The notes under the pieces: model-generated
Database searches by the model: none
What the model was told of the DNA's origin: nothing
What the model saw: only the letters and a program-made list of their open reading frames with translations
Shown: positions 13,355-23,224 of the stretch, in pieces
How the letters are laid out: each line of letters starts with the position of its first letter
Position numbering within the stretch: the stretch's first letter is position 1
Position numbers and translations under genes: made by a program
Origin: Chimonanthus salicifolius
Taxonomy: Eukaryota > Streptophyta > Magnoliopsida > Laurales > Calycanthaceae
Reading direction: 5' to 3'
DNA: 64,000 nt
NCBI GenBank assembly: GCA_013350335.1
Contig: CM023534.1
Location: 5,609,542-5,673,541 of the forward strand

Positions 13355-13530
13355 TGTCATAATTCTATTTTAAGAGGTAGGAGTTCAGAGTTCTGAATTT
13401 GATTCTCATTCTACTTTAAAGAGTCACTTCTTTAAAATTATCCAGTGTGTGGATAAGGAAGTTTGCATATGTCTCAATAATTAATCGGATGCTCAAAAAG
13501 ACCGAACACTTTAGTCATAAAAAAAGTTTA
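13355..13530 (+). mobile_element. tRNA-related SINE-like element (family 2), fullest uninterrupted copy
   Basis: A box-B-like GAATTTGATTCTC lies at about 13396. It is followed by GAGTCACTTC, GTGTGTGGATAAGG, TCAATAATTAATCGGATGC and a tail TTTAGTCATAAAAAAAG. The A-rich 3' end and internal promoter-like box fit a SINE. It gives the best view of the family order. Confidence 0.6.
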
Positions 13531-14654
13531 GGGTTTTGCAGATAATCAATTGTATATTATGGCCTCATTTTGTATATGTGGGACTTATCAATTTGGTGAG
13601 GAAAATTAAGGCATTGATTGTAGGCATGGCCGCTCAGCTAATGGGTCGCTGATTTTTTTGTAAAAAATAGAATTGATGGAGCTATTCAGAGCTCTTTTCA
13701 TGTTTCGGGAGGATAGTTCTGGTGCTCTTGTATTGTTTTTCTATTTTGGGGTATATTGAGTGTTGGGTTTTATGGTTTTTTTATCTCTCGGCCAATATCT
13801 CTTAGGCCTCTGAATTGCTTTCTGTTTTCTCCTTTTTCTCCTGTATTTTTGTTCTATTAATGAATTTATTTTTTACTGCTCAATTTTTTTTTTTTATATA
13901 TGTGGGGCCTGAGGATGTATCTGGTTCGGTTTACACCATAACACTTTGGGTGAGGCCTTTTGGATTTTAATAATCACGACTAGTTTGTTGGCATACGGGC
14001 ACATGTGGGCCCTCTGGGCCAAAAGAATCTCAGTAGTGCTATAGTTTGAATTGATGATTGAGTACTGATATTTTCTCAATAAATTCAATCATTGAGGACT
14101 ATGATATCTTCAGATGTGGGTATAATGGTATATAGGTGTTGGAATGAATCCAATTACGGTGATTATGATCCCTAGCCCCCCCTTCTTTTTTTTTAAAGGA
14201 TTGAGTTCCTTTGATTATTCATTTATATCTCCAACTTTAGACATATTGAGTATGATTAAAATCATTGATTCGATGAGAGACACCTCAAATTCGTCTCACT
14301 GCATGTAAGGTTTAAAAACTCAATCAAACTCGAGTCAACTCAACTAATGAGATGTTAAGTTGCAACTTGGCCAAATTTAAAAAGAAATAGATGAAGCTAA
14401 TTTATAATTAGATGAGGAAGTAGATATCATGAAAGACCAAATAAAAGTTTATTTTAAATTTTAAAAATTTGAATTGTGATTAGAAGTCCCTTAATGTTTA
14501 GCTGCCCATTGTGGCGTATAAGTGGTAGCTAAGGCAATCCAAGATCAGAAATTAAAAAGAAGTTAAAAGATAACGTAAGTCTGAGGAGTCTGCTTGGTAC
14601 ATCATCTTTCAGGGAGAGAACTTTCAAATCTCCGTTCTTAATATCAAGCATGAC

Positions 14655-15035
14655 CTCTGCAATAACTCGAGAGATTTGAGTAATGATTATGAACCTGTCT
14701 TAAAAAGTGAAAATTTTGAGTTTGATTTTCACTTCATTCCAAAAGACTACTCCTTAAAATTTCTTTTTTAGAAGATACAAAGACTCTGAGAGGAAAACTG
14801 AGAGAAAACAAAGAATCATCGCCCACAGCCTGAGTCAAGCAACCACAGAAAGCCCAGACACAAAAGAAAAAGATGGTAAATAAAATAATTACATATTACA
14901 AAACACGCCTTCGCAGTAAAGAGCTGATGCGGAGACTTACGTAGTGCATGTGGGTATCGATGTTTATACATTTTTTGAAGATTAATTGAGTGCTTTAAAA
15001 GGCGTAGACACTTTGGTCCTAAAACAAAAATGACT
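14655..15035 (+). mobile_element. SINE-like family 2 copy interrupted by about 155 bp
   Basis: The head (CTTAAAAAGTGAAAATTTTG, then TTTGATTTTCACTTC) lies at about 14700-14760. The tail (GCATGTGGGTATCGATGTT, then TTTTGAAGATTAATTGAGTG, then GGTCCTAAAAC) lies at about 14946-15025. The intervening 14765-14920 is unrelated, with no clear duplication at its edges. Confidence 0.45.
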
Positions 15036-15536
15036 CCTTAAATGAATATTTGTTATGATCAAAATAAAATAGTATGAATTTTTTTTTTTTTTTGGTAAAA
15101 TTTGACATGTGGTGGTAGCGGCTTCATCATTTTGAAGTAAAAGTCGTTAAGACCAAATGTCATCTTAGCTGTCTAATGAAAATGTACTAAATTCTCGTCA
15201 AATAATCATTTATTTCAAAGCATTCAAATAAAATGATTAACAATGAGCTTTGTCGTCAAGTGTTGAGATACTAACAAATCCTTACTTTAATAACCAGTTA
15301 TCTAATGATCCACTATGAGCCAGATGTCAATAAAAGGACATCTATTTTGATAAAGGAATATTAGTTTTTAATTAATAAAATTTCCTTTATTTGAAATTCA
15401 TTCATCACGTTGAAAAGTATGCAGAAGAATTCAGCCAAAGGCTTCGTTTGAAGTTTTTTATTTTTTTATATTAAAATGAACAGATGTTTAGGTAGTATAA
15501 AAATAATTATCTCAGAGAAATACTATTTTTTTTTTT

Positions 15537-16075
15537 AATTCATGTGTAGAAAACCACAAGATACATAGTGTAAAACAAAGGTTGAAATATCGGTATTTTA
15601 ATACCGAAAGATATCGGCCGATACGATATATATCGGCCGTACATAAATATTATCGGCCGATATGGCCGATATTCAGTTCGAAATATCGGTCACAATAGCG
15701 GTCGATATTCATAAATATCGGTATTTAATTTTATTTTTTTTAAAACACCGATACGGGTTTTTCATGGTTTTCCACGGTTTTTTGTGGTTTTTAATGGTTT
15801 TTCGCAGTTCTTCACGGTTTTTAACGGTTCAGGGTTTACGGCTTTCACCGGTTCTCACGGTTTTTTGTGGTTTTTCACGGTTTTTTCACGGTTCCGATAT
15901 CGGAGGAGAGAGAAATGCCGATATCGGAGGAGAGAGAAAATTATCGGCCGATATTTCGGCCGATATATCGGTTTAGACGTTTTTTAAATCCCTAGTGTAA
16001 AACTCCAACTGATGAGCGTAGTACCTCTCGGGCATATTAAAGATAGGCCATGAAGGCTCGAATGCATAAACATTC
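15537..16075 (-). mobile_element. SINE-like family 1 copy split by a hAT miniature element
   Basis: Outside the insertion at 15576-15994 the flanks read ATTCATGTGTAGAAAACCAC and AACTCCAACTGATGAGCG. These match the minus-strand copy at 40990-41060 (TTTACGTGTGGGAAACAG, then GTAAAACCCCCACGAGTG). A decayed box B complement (GGCTCGAATGC) lies at about 16056. Confidence 0.5.
15576..15994. mobile_element. hAT-type miniature element, 419 bp, with CACGGTTTTT arrays
   Basis: An 8-bp duplication GTGTAAAA is perfect at 15568-15575 and 15995-16002. The ends are CAAAGGTTGAAATATCGG and a degenerate complement finishing AAATCCCTA. Both subterminal parts are full of ATCGGCCGAT palindromes. The centre (about 15750-15900) is a run of roughly ten-base variants of CACGGTTTTT, then two copies of CCGATATCGGAGGAGAGAGA. 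It has no coding capacity. It is closest to 41586-41971. Confidence 0.88.
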
Positions 16076-16617
16076 ATTTCTTAAAACGGAAGACAACTAG
16101 TTGAAATATACGCATCTGGGTTAAGTTACACCCATGCAGAAACACTAACTACCTATGTAATTTTTTTCCTTCGGTATAAATTTTTTAAAGAGATTCAGAG
16201 AGTGTCTAAATTATCATATTAAATATGAAGAGACACTGATAACGGTGAAATTCGGACTATCATATGACCGAACCCAACTTTAATCTGGCTTGAAAACTCA
16301 GCCAAACACGATTCTAATCCAATTCTTTACGAGATTACAACCAGTAATCAAAATCAGAAGCATGTATTTGAAAGCTGGAGTTGGAGTCTTTGTATCAGAT
16401 ACTAAAACAATGAAACCTAACAATGAAACCTCTTTTTATTCCCACTAAAATCTCTCTTTTTGTTTTAAAAAAAATTGGAACTCTTAATCCACACCAAAAT
16501 TCTTTTGATAAAATCAATTTATAAAAAAGGAAAAAGAATGTATACTTTTAATCTCTTTTTCTGTAATGTCCTGTACGAAACAAACGTGAGAAAATACACT
16601 GAAAGTTAGATACCGAG

Positions 16618-16766
16618 GAAAGTGGAAAATGGAGAAGGAGGAAGAAGAAAAAGAAGTAAGAAATCAATGGAAGAGGAAGTTGAGAAGGAGAAAATAAAGA
16701 AAGAGAAATGAAGAAGGAAACAAAAATTAAAAAAGGGAATAGTAAAGATTAAACGAAGAGGAAATC
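16618..16766. repeat. Purine-rich (GA) tract
   Basis: About 150 bases are almost entirely A and G on the plus strand (GGAGAAGGAGGAAGAAG and similar). It is a polypurine/polypyrimidine tract with no gene, and a possible triplex-forming or low-complexity sequence. Confidence 0.6.
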
Positions 16767-18040
16767 ACCATTTGACGAAGTTTGAGATGAGAATTAATAA
16801 ATTATATTCAGATCGAGTTGAGTTGAATTTCTAAAGATTAAATTCAGCTCAACTTGAATTAAATTTGAACTTTTATTTTTTCAATCTAAATCCAACCTAA
16901 AGATATAAATATTAACTTAACCCATCTATTTTTCAAATTAAATAGTGTAGATCGGTCAAAACTCAGCCTAAGTTTCACCTTTAGCTTACATCAAAATAGA
17001 CAATAAAGTCATTTTGTTGAATGCAGAAATCCGATCTTTGCCAGCTGGACGGTTCTCCCAAGTCAAATGATTGGTGAAGAATGTCCATGTTGGAGGTCTG
17101 CCAAAAATTCTGAGCCGTTGGATGAAGATCATGAGGTTACGTTTAAATGATGAGCAGAAGAACAAGTAAACAACCATTATTACATGATACCTAACAGCCG
17201 TGAGCTTCCCACGTACAACACTGGGAATTTAGACTTTGAGCCCTACCTCTAAAATGACCACAATAACCTTTGTTATTATTCCGTTCACTTAACTTATCTA
17301 AAATTAAACAAGGGCATTTTGGGCATATCAGATATTTAACATTGCCATCTCTCAAGACCGCCAGGCATTTTAGAACGTGACCGTGGGCGTGTGAACGTAA
17401 CACGCTGTCATCTTTAAAATAATTAATTTCCCTCTCTTTGATAAGAACAAATTATTCATATTTTATATACTTTCGATTGTTCATTCAAAGGAGTCTGTTA
17501 AAACAAGACTTGAAATTAATGGAGCCGACCATGCCATTAATGTGAAGGAAAAGATTGATTAACCCCAATTATAAAAATTTATATTCACTAAGTATGATTA
17601 AAAGTCTAATTTATTTTGTGATGTCCGATAAATATAAATGTATCGCCGTCATCATCATAACTATTATCAAAATCGTTTACTTGTTTTTATGATTTTATTA
17701 TAAATCATATATTTAATTGTTACTATTTACTATATCTTTATTTACTCATTTTTTTTATATTTTTAATGATTTATCTCTTCTATTTATACATATGATATAT
17801 ACCTTTTTCAATTTTACTTGTCACGTCTCTTTTGAATCCCATCTATTTTAATTACTATAGAAGTCATTTTCTAATATAATTATTTTTAGTTTTACTTTTA
17901 ATCAAACTTTATAAGATCCCATCTATTACTTTATCACTTTTCATGTACTCATGTCCATCCTTATCACATCACTTGAAGTTACAACTAGCATGTGATGATA
18001 ATCCTCTATAAGAATCGGACCATCTAACGAATCGTATTTG
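16767..18040. other. Intergenic DNA, no gene seen
   Basis: No supported gene. The short open frames on the minus strand at 16986-17403 do not resemble any family I know and lack exon structure. The segment 17630-17960 is low-complexity AT-rich DNA. Confidence 0.45.
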
Positions 18041-18047
18041 AGGCATT

Positions 18048-18360
18048 TTGTGTTTAGCCGCGGTCAAAATCGGTCAAGTAGTAATATAATAGAAATATTA
18101 CATATAATATTAAGTAAAAAATCTTTTACCAATAAAATTAATATAAATATTAAAAATAACATTCAAACTTTGAGTAATATACCAAAACGGTGAAAAATAT
18201 GATATAGAAATGGTAATAAACATTTATATTTCAGATATGTATATTTTTTAATATTAAATTTTTATATTTTAAAAAATAAAATTGCGCCTTTGACTAGTTT
18301 TCTGCGGTTTTGACGCAGAAACAGTTTTGACCGCGGTTCGATCTCGCTTTTATAACACTG
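18048..18360. mobile_element. Putative miniature element with CCGCGGTCAAAA inverted ends
   Basis: CCGCGGTCAAAATCGGTCAA on the left and, read on the minus strand, CCGCGGTCAAAACTG on the right form an inverted pair around an AT-rich centre. The right end read outward-in begins CAGTGTTATAAAAGCGAG, like other plant hAT miniature elements. The left terminus is degenerate and no target duplication could be fixed. Confidence 0.45.
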
Positions 18361-18457
18361 GTTTGTTCGCACAAAAATTCAGAGAAACATATGTTATAGA
18401 AAATTCAAGCTCAAGTATGAAACTAGGAGGGAGGACTTTGATTTGAATGAAAAGTAA

Positions 18458-18751
18458 TAGGGTTGCAATTCGGGTCAGATTTCTTAAAACTCAATTCGAC
18501 TCGAGTTGATATTTATAGAATCTGACCCGAATTCTTAATCAGAACTTCACAATCTAACCCGACTCGAATTTTAACCTGAATCAACCTGGATTTTGAACCC
18601 ATTTTAGCTGGATGAATCGGGTTGGGCCGGGTCGGGTTAACGTGTACAATCCTCAGCCCAATCCGACCCAAATTTCATGTGGATTTGTATGTTCTCAACC
18701 CGCCTGACCCACTGACCCAAAATTTTTTACCCGACCTTAGTTGCAGCCCTC
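18458..18751. mobile_element. hAT-like miniature element, 294 bp, GGGTC-rich
   Basis: The ends are TAGGGTTGCAATTCGGGTC and, on the minus strand, GAGGGCTGCAACTAAGGTCG. A perfect 8-bp duplication AAAAGTAA lies at 18450-18457 and 18752-18759. The interior has repeated GACCCGAATT and CAACCCG motifs. It is non-coding. Confidence 0.82.
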
Positions 18752-19926
18752 AAAAGTAAGTTAACCGCATAAGCAAATCACAGGAACCTTTCTTCTGTTC
18801 CATTTCGTCTTCTATCTTTAGCTGCCTTTTTTTTTTTTTTGCACAGTCATCATCTTTCTTATTTGTTTTCTATTACCCACTTTTTCAAAATTCAAATAGA
18901 GGAGTTCCATTGCTGGAATAGATTTTTACCCTACAACCATTCATAGAAACAGAGGAAAACAAGCTGCCCAAAATTCCAAGAAGAGGAAAACCCCCCATCG
19001 TATCAGATCTAATCATATTAATACTTAGAAAATGCACAACTGCTGCATATAAGTAATGGGTTTTGTTGCAGAAAAGGATAGATGCATTCACTGAACTTTT
19101 TCTTTTAAAAGTTAACGAGATAAGAAGTACAAAGTCCATGATAGTAACATTTGCTTCATGTATTCGGTGTTTCTAGCAGCAAAGGAATAATAAACTAATA
19201 AAAATGGAAGTAGATGATGGATTTTGCTAAACAAAAGAATAAATCCGTTCTTCTTTGGGAGTACGTTACTGGATAGATAATATTAAACAAAACAAATACA
19301 TGAATTTACAAAGATAGAAAAGACCAGTGAATGTACAAGGTGGGCCCAATTTGAGGCTCTCTTGCATGTGACACGTGGGAACATCCAGTGAGAAGTACTT
19401 TGAAGATATTACCATTTCTTTAATGTATCAAATTTGGGGAAGGATAAATGAATCTGGTATAAAAGATGGGGTTTGCTCAAAGACGTACAATGAGGTTCAT
19501 GAACTTGATTTTCATGGAAATTTGAATATTTAAAGCAAAAATTGCACAGTAAAGTCAAAATAAGAAGATGATAAATGAAATAAAATTATATGCTGTAGAA
19601 GGGTCGAATTCCACAAAGTAACACTTCAAATGACTTAGCAACTGATTGTTGTACATAGGAATTGCATGACAAGAACATGAAAAAAAAGTTAAAAAATAAA
19701 AGCCTTCTCTCTTACTAATCTCAAAAGAGAGGATAAAAATGAACAAATGCACTGAAAATTACATAAATGAGAAATTTTCTAATACAAAAGAATACATGCA
19801 CATTACTATTATGGCTAAGTTTTTCCTACTTCTCTATAATATTGAAAGCTGTATGATCTGCACATATGAAATCTATACAGAATATCTGAACTTTCAAGGT
19901 TCTTACTTTGCTTCTAAGTTTTCTAT

Positions 19927-21252
19927 TCAGTAATTCCACAGGCATTCCAAATCTTCATAGCATCTGTTGTTGTCTATTTCCTTGATTGAGTGATGTGATG
20001 AAATCTCCGGTGTCTGATCGGTACTCACTCCGGTATCTTGTGAAACAATAGACTGGTTAGAAACCTGATCTACCTTGAGCTGTATTTTTGATCCATATCT
20101 TTCATCGGTAGGGCCAATGAGACCAGCAGACCCTGTATTGTTCAAGTAATCCAAATTCACTGATCCTGAAAACGACCATAAGGAATTGGCGAGAGATGTT
20201 TGGAAGCTCGTAAATGGATTCTGCGGCGGATTGTAAAAATTCCCTTGATTGGGAAGAGAGCTCTTCTTGTCTCCTTCATCCTTTATGCCATTGGAGAAGT
20301 GAGAAGCTTGGATTCCATCCAACGCTCTTGATGTTGTAGTAGTCCCTTTGAATTCACCCTTGCTGCCGTCATTGTTGAAATAAGGAGGATCTGAGAGAGG
20401 AGGCAGGATAGAATAATCCAAAAGATCTTCTGTAGGGCTCTTTCTGAGGCCCTGAGCTCTTATGAAATACCCTGCAAACAACCCATTCATCCTGCAAAGA
20501 TAGAAAACAGCAGATTCTTCACACATGAGAAAGGAAAAAAGAAGAAGAATAGACGTCAAGAACTTAGAAAGAACTGAAAAGGTAAAAGGAGAAAGATAAC
20601 CCATGACTTGAATGTAAAGATAAAGCCTTAAAAGAGAAAAAGGCGAGCACCTGTGCAGATCTGGAATGGCCTGTGGTAGGAGAATTTCCCTTCTAGTCTG
20701 TATTCATGCATGACCCAGTTGGTTTTCTCTCCCTTAGGAGCCCTTCCCCTGTAGAAAACTAAAGTCTTCTTCATACCCACGAGGCACCCTTTGGCCTGGT
20801 AAATTTCCTTATCCTTTCCCGTTGCCTTCCAGTAGCCAGATTCCGTTGCTCTATTGGTTCTCATGCCCGTTGGGTACTTTCTATCTCTCTGACAGAAGAA
20901 ATAACATTCCTTCTCTCCCATTTTAGCCTTACCTGATAAGACAGAACAACGAATATCGGATCTAAGCCTGAAAGGAAAAGATCAGAAAGAGATTGTAGCC
21001 TTCGAGTTTGAAATCTCAAAATAGAAGAGAGAGAGAGAGAGAGAGAGAGATATAGATTGGCTTACGTGGTAGATCCCATGGCTCGGTTTTATTTAAATCG
21101 GCTTCAGCTATGGCTCTCGAACTGAAGCTATTGTTCAAAACCTTCTGCGTAAGATAGAACTTTATGATTTCTTCATCTGTAGGATGAAATCTAAAACCAG
21201 GAGGCAAATCTATACATTCATCTCCCACTCCTGCTGCTGAAACATCTGCCAT
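19927..21252 (-). CDS. NAC-domain transcription factor, NAM/CUC/ANAC100-like, with apparent frame breaks
   Basis: NAC proteins are plant DNA-binding transcription factors. Exon 1 is 21252-21066 ([13 protein letters not shown] at residues 16-28, [12 protein letters not shown]). Exon 2 is 20932-20651 ([72 protein letters not shown]). Exon 3 ends at 19927, and the C-terminus is ECLWNY. Splice sites are GT-AG, and intron 1 holds a (GA)n run. With the conserved acceptor at 20491 the subdomain-E sequence [13 protein letters not shown] is visible, but it is out of frame both with exon 2 and with the rest of exon 3. Two single-base insertions would explain this (near 20670 and in a GGG run near 20450). 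With an acceptor 20 bases downstream (exon starting at 20471) all exons join in frame, giving 337 residues but losing DEWVVCR. The cause could be sequence error, a decaying gene or a real isoform. The NAC identity is certain; the functional state is not. Confidence 0.9.
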
Positions 21253-21463
21253 GGTTACACCCCAAATGACTCAAAACAAACCAAAACCCAAAACCCAAGA
21301 AGAAAAGAAACCCAGAAAAATCTTCTTAGAGAAGAGAAACCAAGGAAGAGAAAATTATGCAAAAACCAGAATCAGATTCCAAGGGAGGAGAAATATGTTG
21401 AACTGTCTCCCAAGAGGTGGTAGAAATGTGGTGTTAAGAAAGAAGAAAAGATGGAGAAGGCCG

Positions 21464-21476
21464 ACTTAAATAGAGG
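21464..21476 (-). promoter_or_regulatory. Candidate TATA box of the first NAC gene
   Basis: On the minus strand CTCTATTTAAGTC lies about 215 bases upstream of the ATG at 21252. That would give a 5' leader of about 180 bases. Positional inference only. Confidence 0.35.
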
Positions 21477-21479
21477 TTT

Positions 21480-23095
21480 CTGTGAGGCTGAGATACGTGC
21501 TTGGTAAGGCACTTCTCAGAGAAGCCTCCGCGGCGGGGCCTTTGTTTCTTGTAAATTTCATTGTAAATGTATACTCAGTGCTCTTAGTTTTTCCTGGGTA
21601 TTAAAATATAGTGAACTGGCTTATCCTAGATTAAATTTCTGAAATACACCGATATTAATATAATATGTTATTAGTTGTTAAAAGGTTTGAAAATTTCTGA
21701 TAAAATGCCGACCAAAAATGTTATTTTTTCTCTTTGTTGCTAAAATCTTGTTAGAAAATATAAAGGTCATGGGGGCTTATACTGCTGCGGACATTTTCAG
21801 GCTCTATTTGTGGTGCTAATTAAAAGTAAATAGAGTAATTAATTGATTAATAGGATGGAAAATGCTAGTTGGAAGGGATTGAAAAAGTGAAAGAAAGATC
21901 CATGCAGCTGGACCTAACCCTAGAAATACGTTCTCTCTGTTCAAACTATAGAATTGGAAATTCTGCCTCTTTAGAGGCACAAGCGCCGAAAATGTCAATA
22001 AGAATTAGGCATTGAGCTCCACTTCATCCTAATCCTTCTTTATCAATAATTAAATAAGATAAAATAAATATAAACAATAATACACACAGCTTAAAACAAT
22101 ATAATATAAATAAATCCAAACATCAAAGCTCTGCAACTACAAATTTTCACATGCTCTTGGTGAGTCTTCTTAATACGACTCTGAGCAATTTCATTTTCTT
22201 TTTTTAACTTTGGATCGTCGAGATTATATTAATACTTAACAATTTTATGTATTTGTATTATCATTCATCATTACCCATGTATTTATCTTTATTCATTTGT
22301 TTTCACAATTTAAATTTTACATTTCTATTAAAAGGTAGAAGATTATGAGCTATGGGGAGTCCTATATCAATGGATCTCCATCTAGTGCATTTGATTACTT
22401 AATTAAGAACTTTCTCTAATTTTCATGAACCTTTTCTACTTTAATGACAATCAATCTTTCCCTTCTTTGAAAACAACCAAGCACTAGGAATTTATTCCAA
22501 GTTGATTTTTCCTAATTTTCTAAATTTAAAGTTTACTCATTTAAATAATTCATTGATAATAGAGTTATTTCTATTTTAAAGATCCATTTAACCTGACTCG
22601 CTTTTTTATTTTCACAATGCGCCCTTATTTCAAATATGAAGAGATAATGACGAATGAGTTGTTTATTGTTTGTGTTCTTAACAAATATCCTTAATTTTAT
22701 TAAAGAAAAGAAAAGAAAATCTAATTTTAAATACTGATCATTTTCCTTAAGTTGAAAAATGACAAATAACTCTTTGGATTTTTTTTTTCTATGTTCTTCA
22801 CTTTTAAATGGATCTTATAATTTTATATGATGCAGAAACGATACAACATACTAAAATAAGATTGATATTTTGACATTAAAAATTAAAATTGAAATTTTAG
22901 TGGAATGGTTGAAGTTGGTGTTGTAATTTTGATGCAAAGATGAAATTTGCTCTCTACTTCTTGTTGTTAATGTTGCAATTAGAAACTACGTCATGTCATT
23001 TGAATGTGCCCATTTCTTGCACAATATTTAAAAAGGTTTATATTATTTATTTAAAATTTATAAATATTATTTTAATTAAATCAATTGATTCTTTA
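21480..23095. other. AT-rich intergenic DNA, no gene seen
   Basis: Upstream region of the first NAC gene on the minus strand, with no supported gene. One short GC-rich patch (CTCCGCGGCGGGGCC, about 21526-21540) stands out from the AT-rich background. Confidence 0.45.
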
Positions 23096-23097
23096 CC

Positions 23098-23220
23098 CGC
23101 ATGAGTGTAGCTCAATTGGTTGCCTCCCGCCTCAGGAAGCAGGAGGTTGGGGGTTCGAGCTCACATGGCCTAACTTCGCTGGGTATCCCGCGGTTTCCTA
23201 CACGTAAATTCAAAAATAAA
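23098..23220 (+). mobile_element. tRNA-derived SINE-like element (family 1), cleanest copy
   Basis: GTGTAGCTCAATTGGTTGCC (box A-like) and GGGGGTTCGAGCTCACATGG (box B-like) are spaced as in a tRNA. They are followed by a short unrelated body and the family 3' end TCCTACACGTAAATTC and A-rich sequence. A tRNA cloverleaf cannot be completed, because the acceptor stem does not pair. Confidence 0.68.
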
Positions 23221-23224
23221 ATAA

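Noticed and set aside
20300..20330. Possible miR164 target site in exon 3 of the first NAC gene
   Set aside because: Only the last eight or so bases (CTTCTCCA) agree with the usual target. The centre has many mismatches, so cleavage is unlikely.
20492..20604. Upstream ATG giving a 225-residue single-exon protein on the minus strand
   Set aside because: This part is intron 2 of the NAC gene. Only the sequence from 20471 or 20491 downward is exon.
23098..23170. Possible tRNA gene
   Set aside because: A and B boxes are present, but the acceptor and anticodon stems do not pair and the sequence continues into a SINE body. Treated as a SINE.
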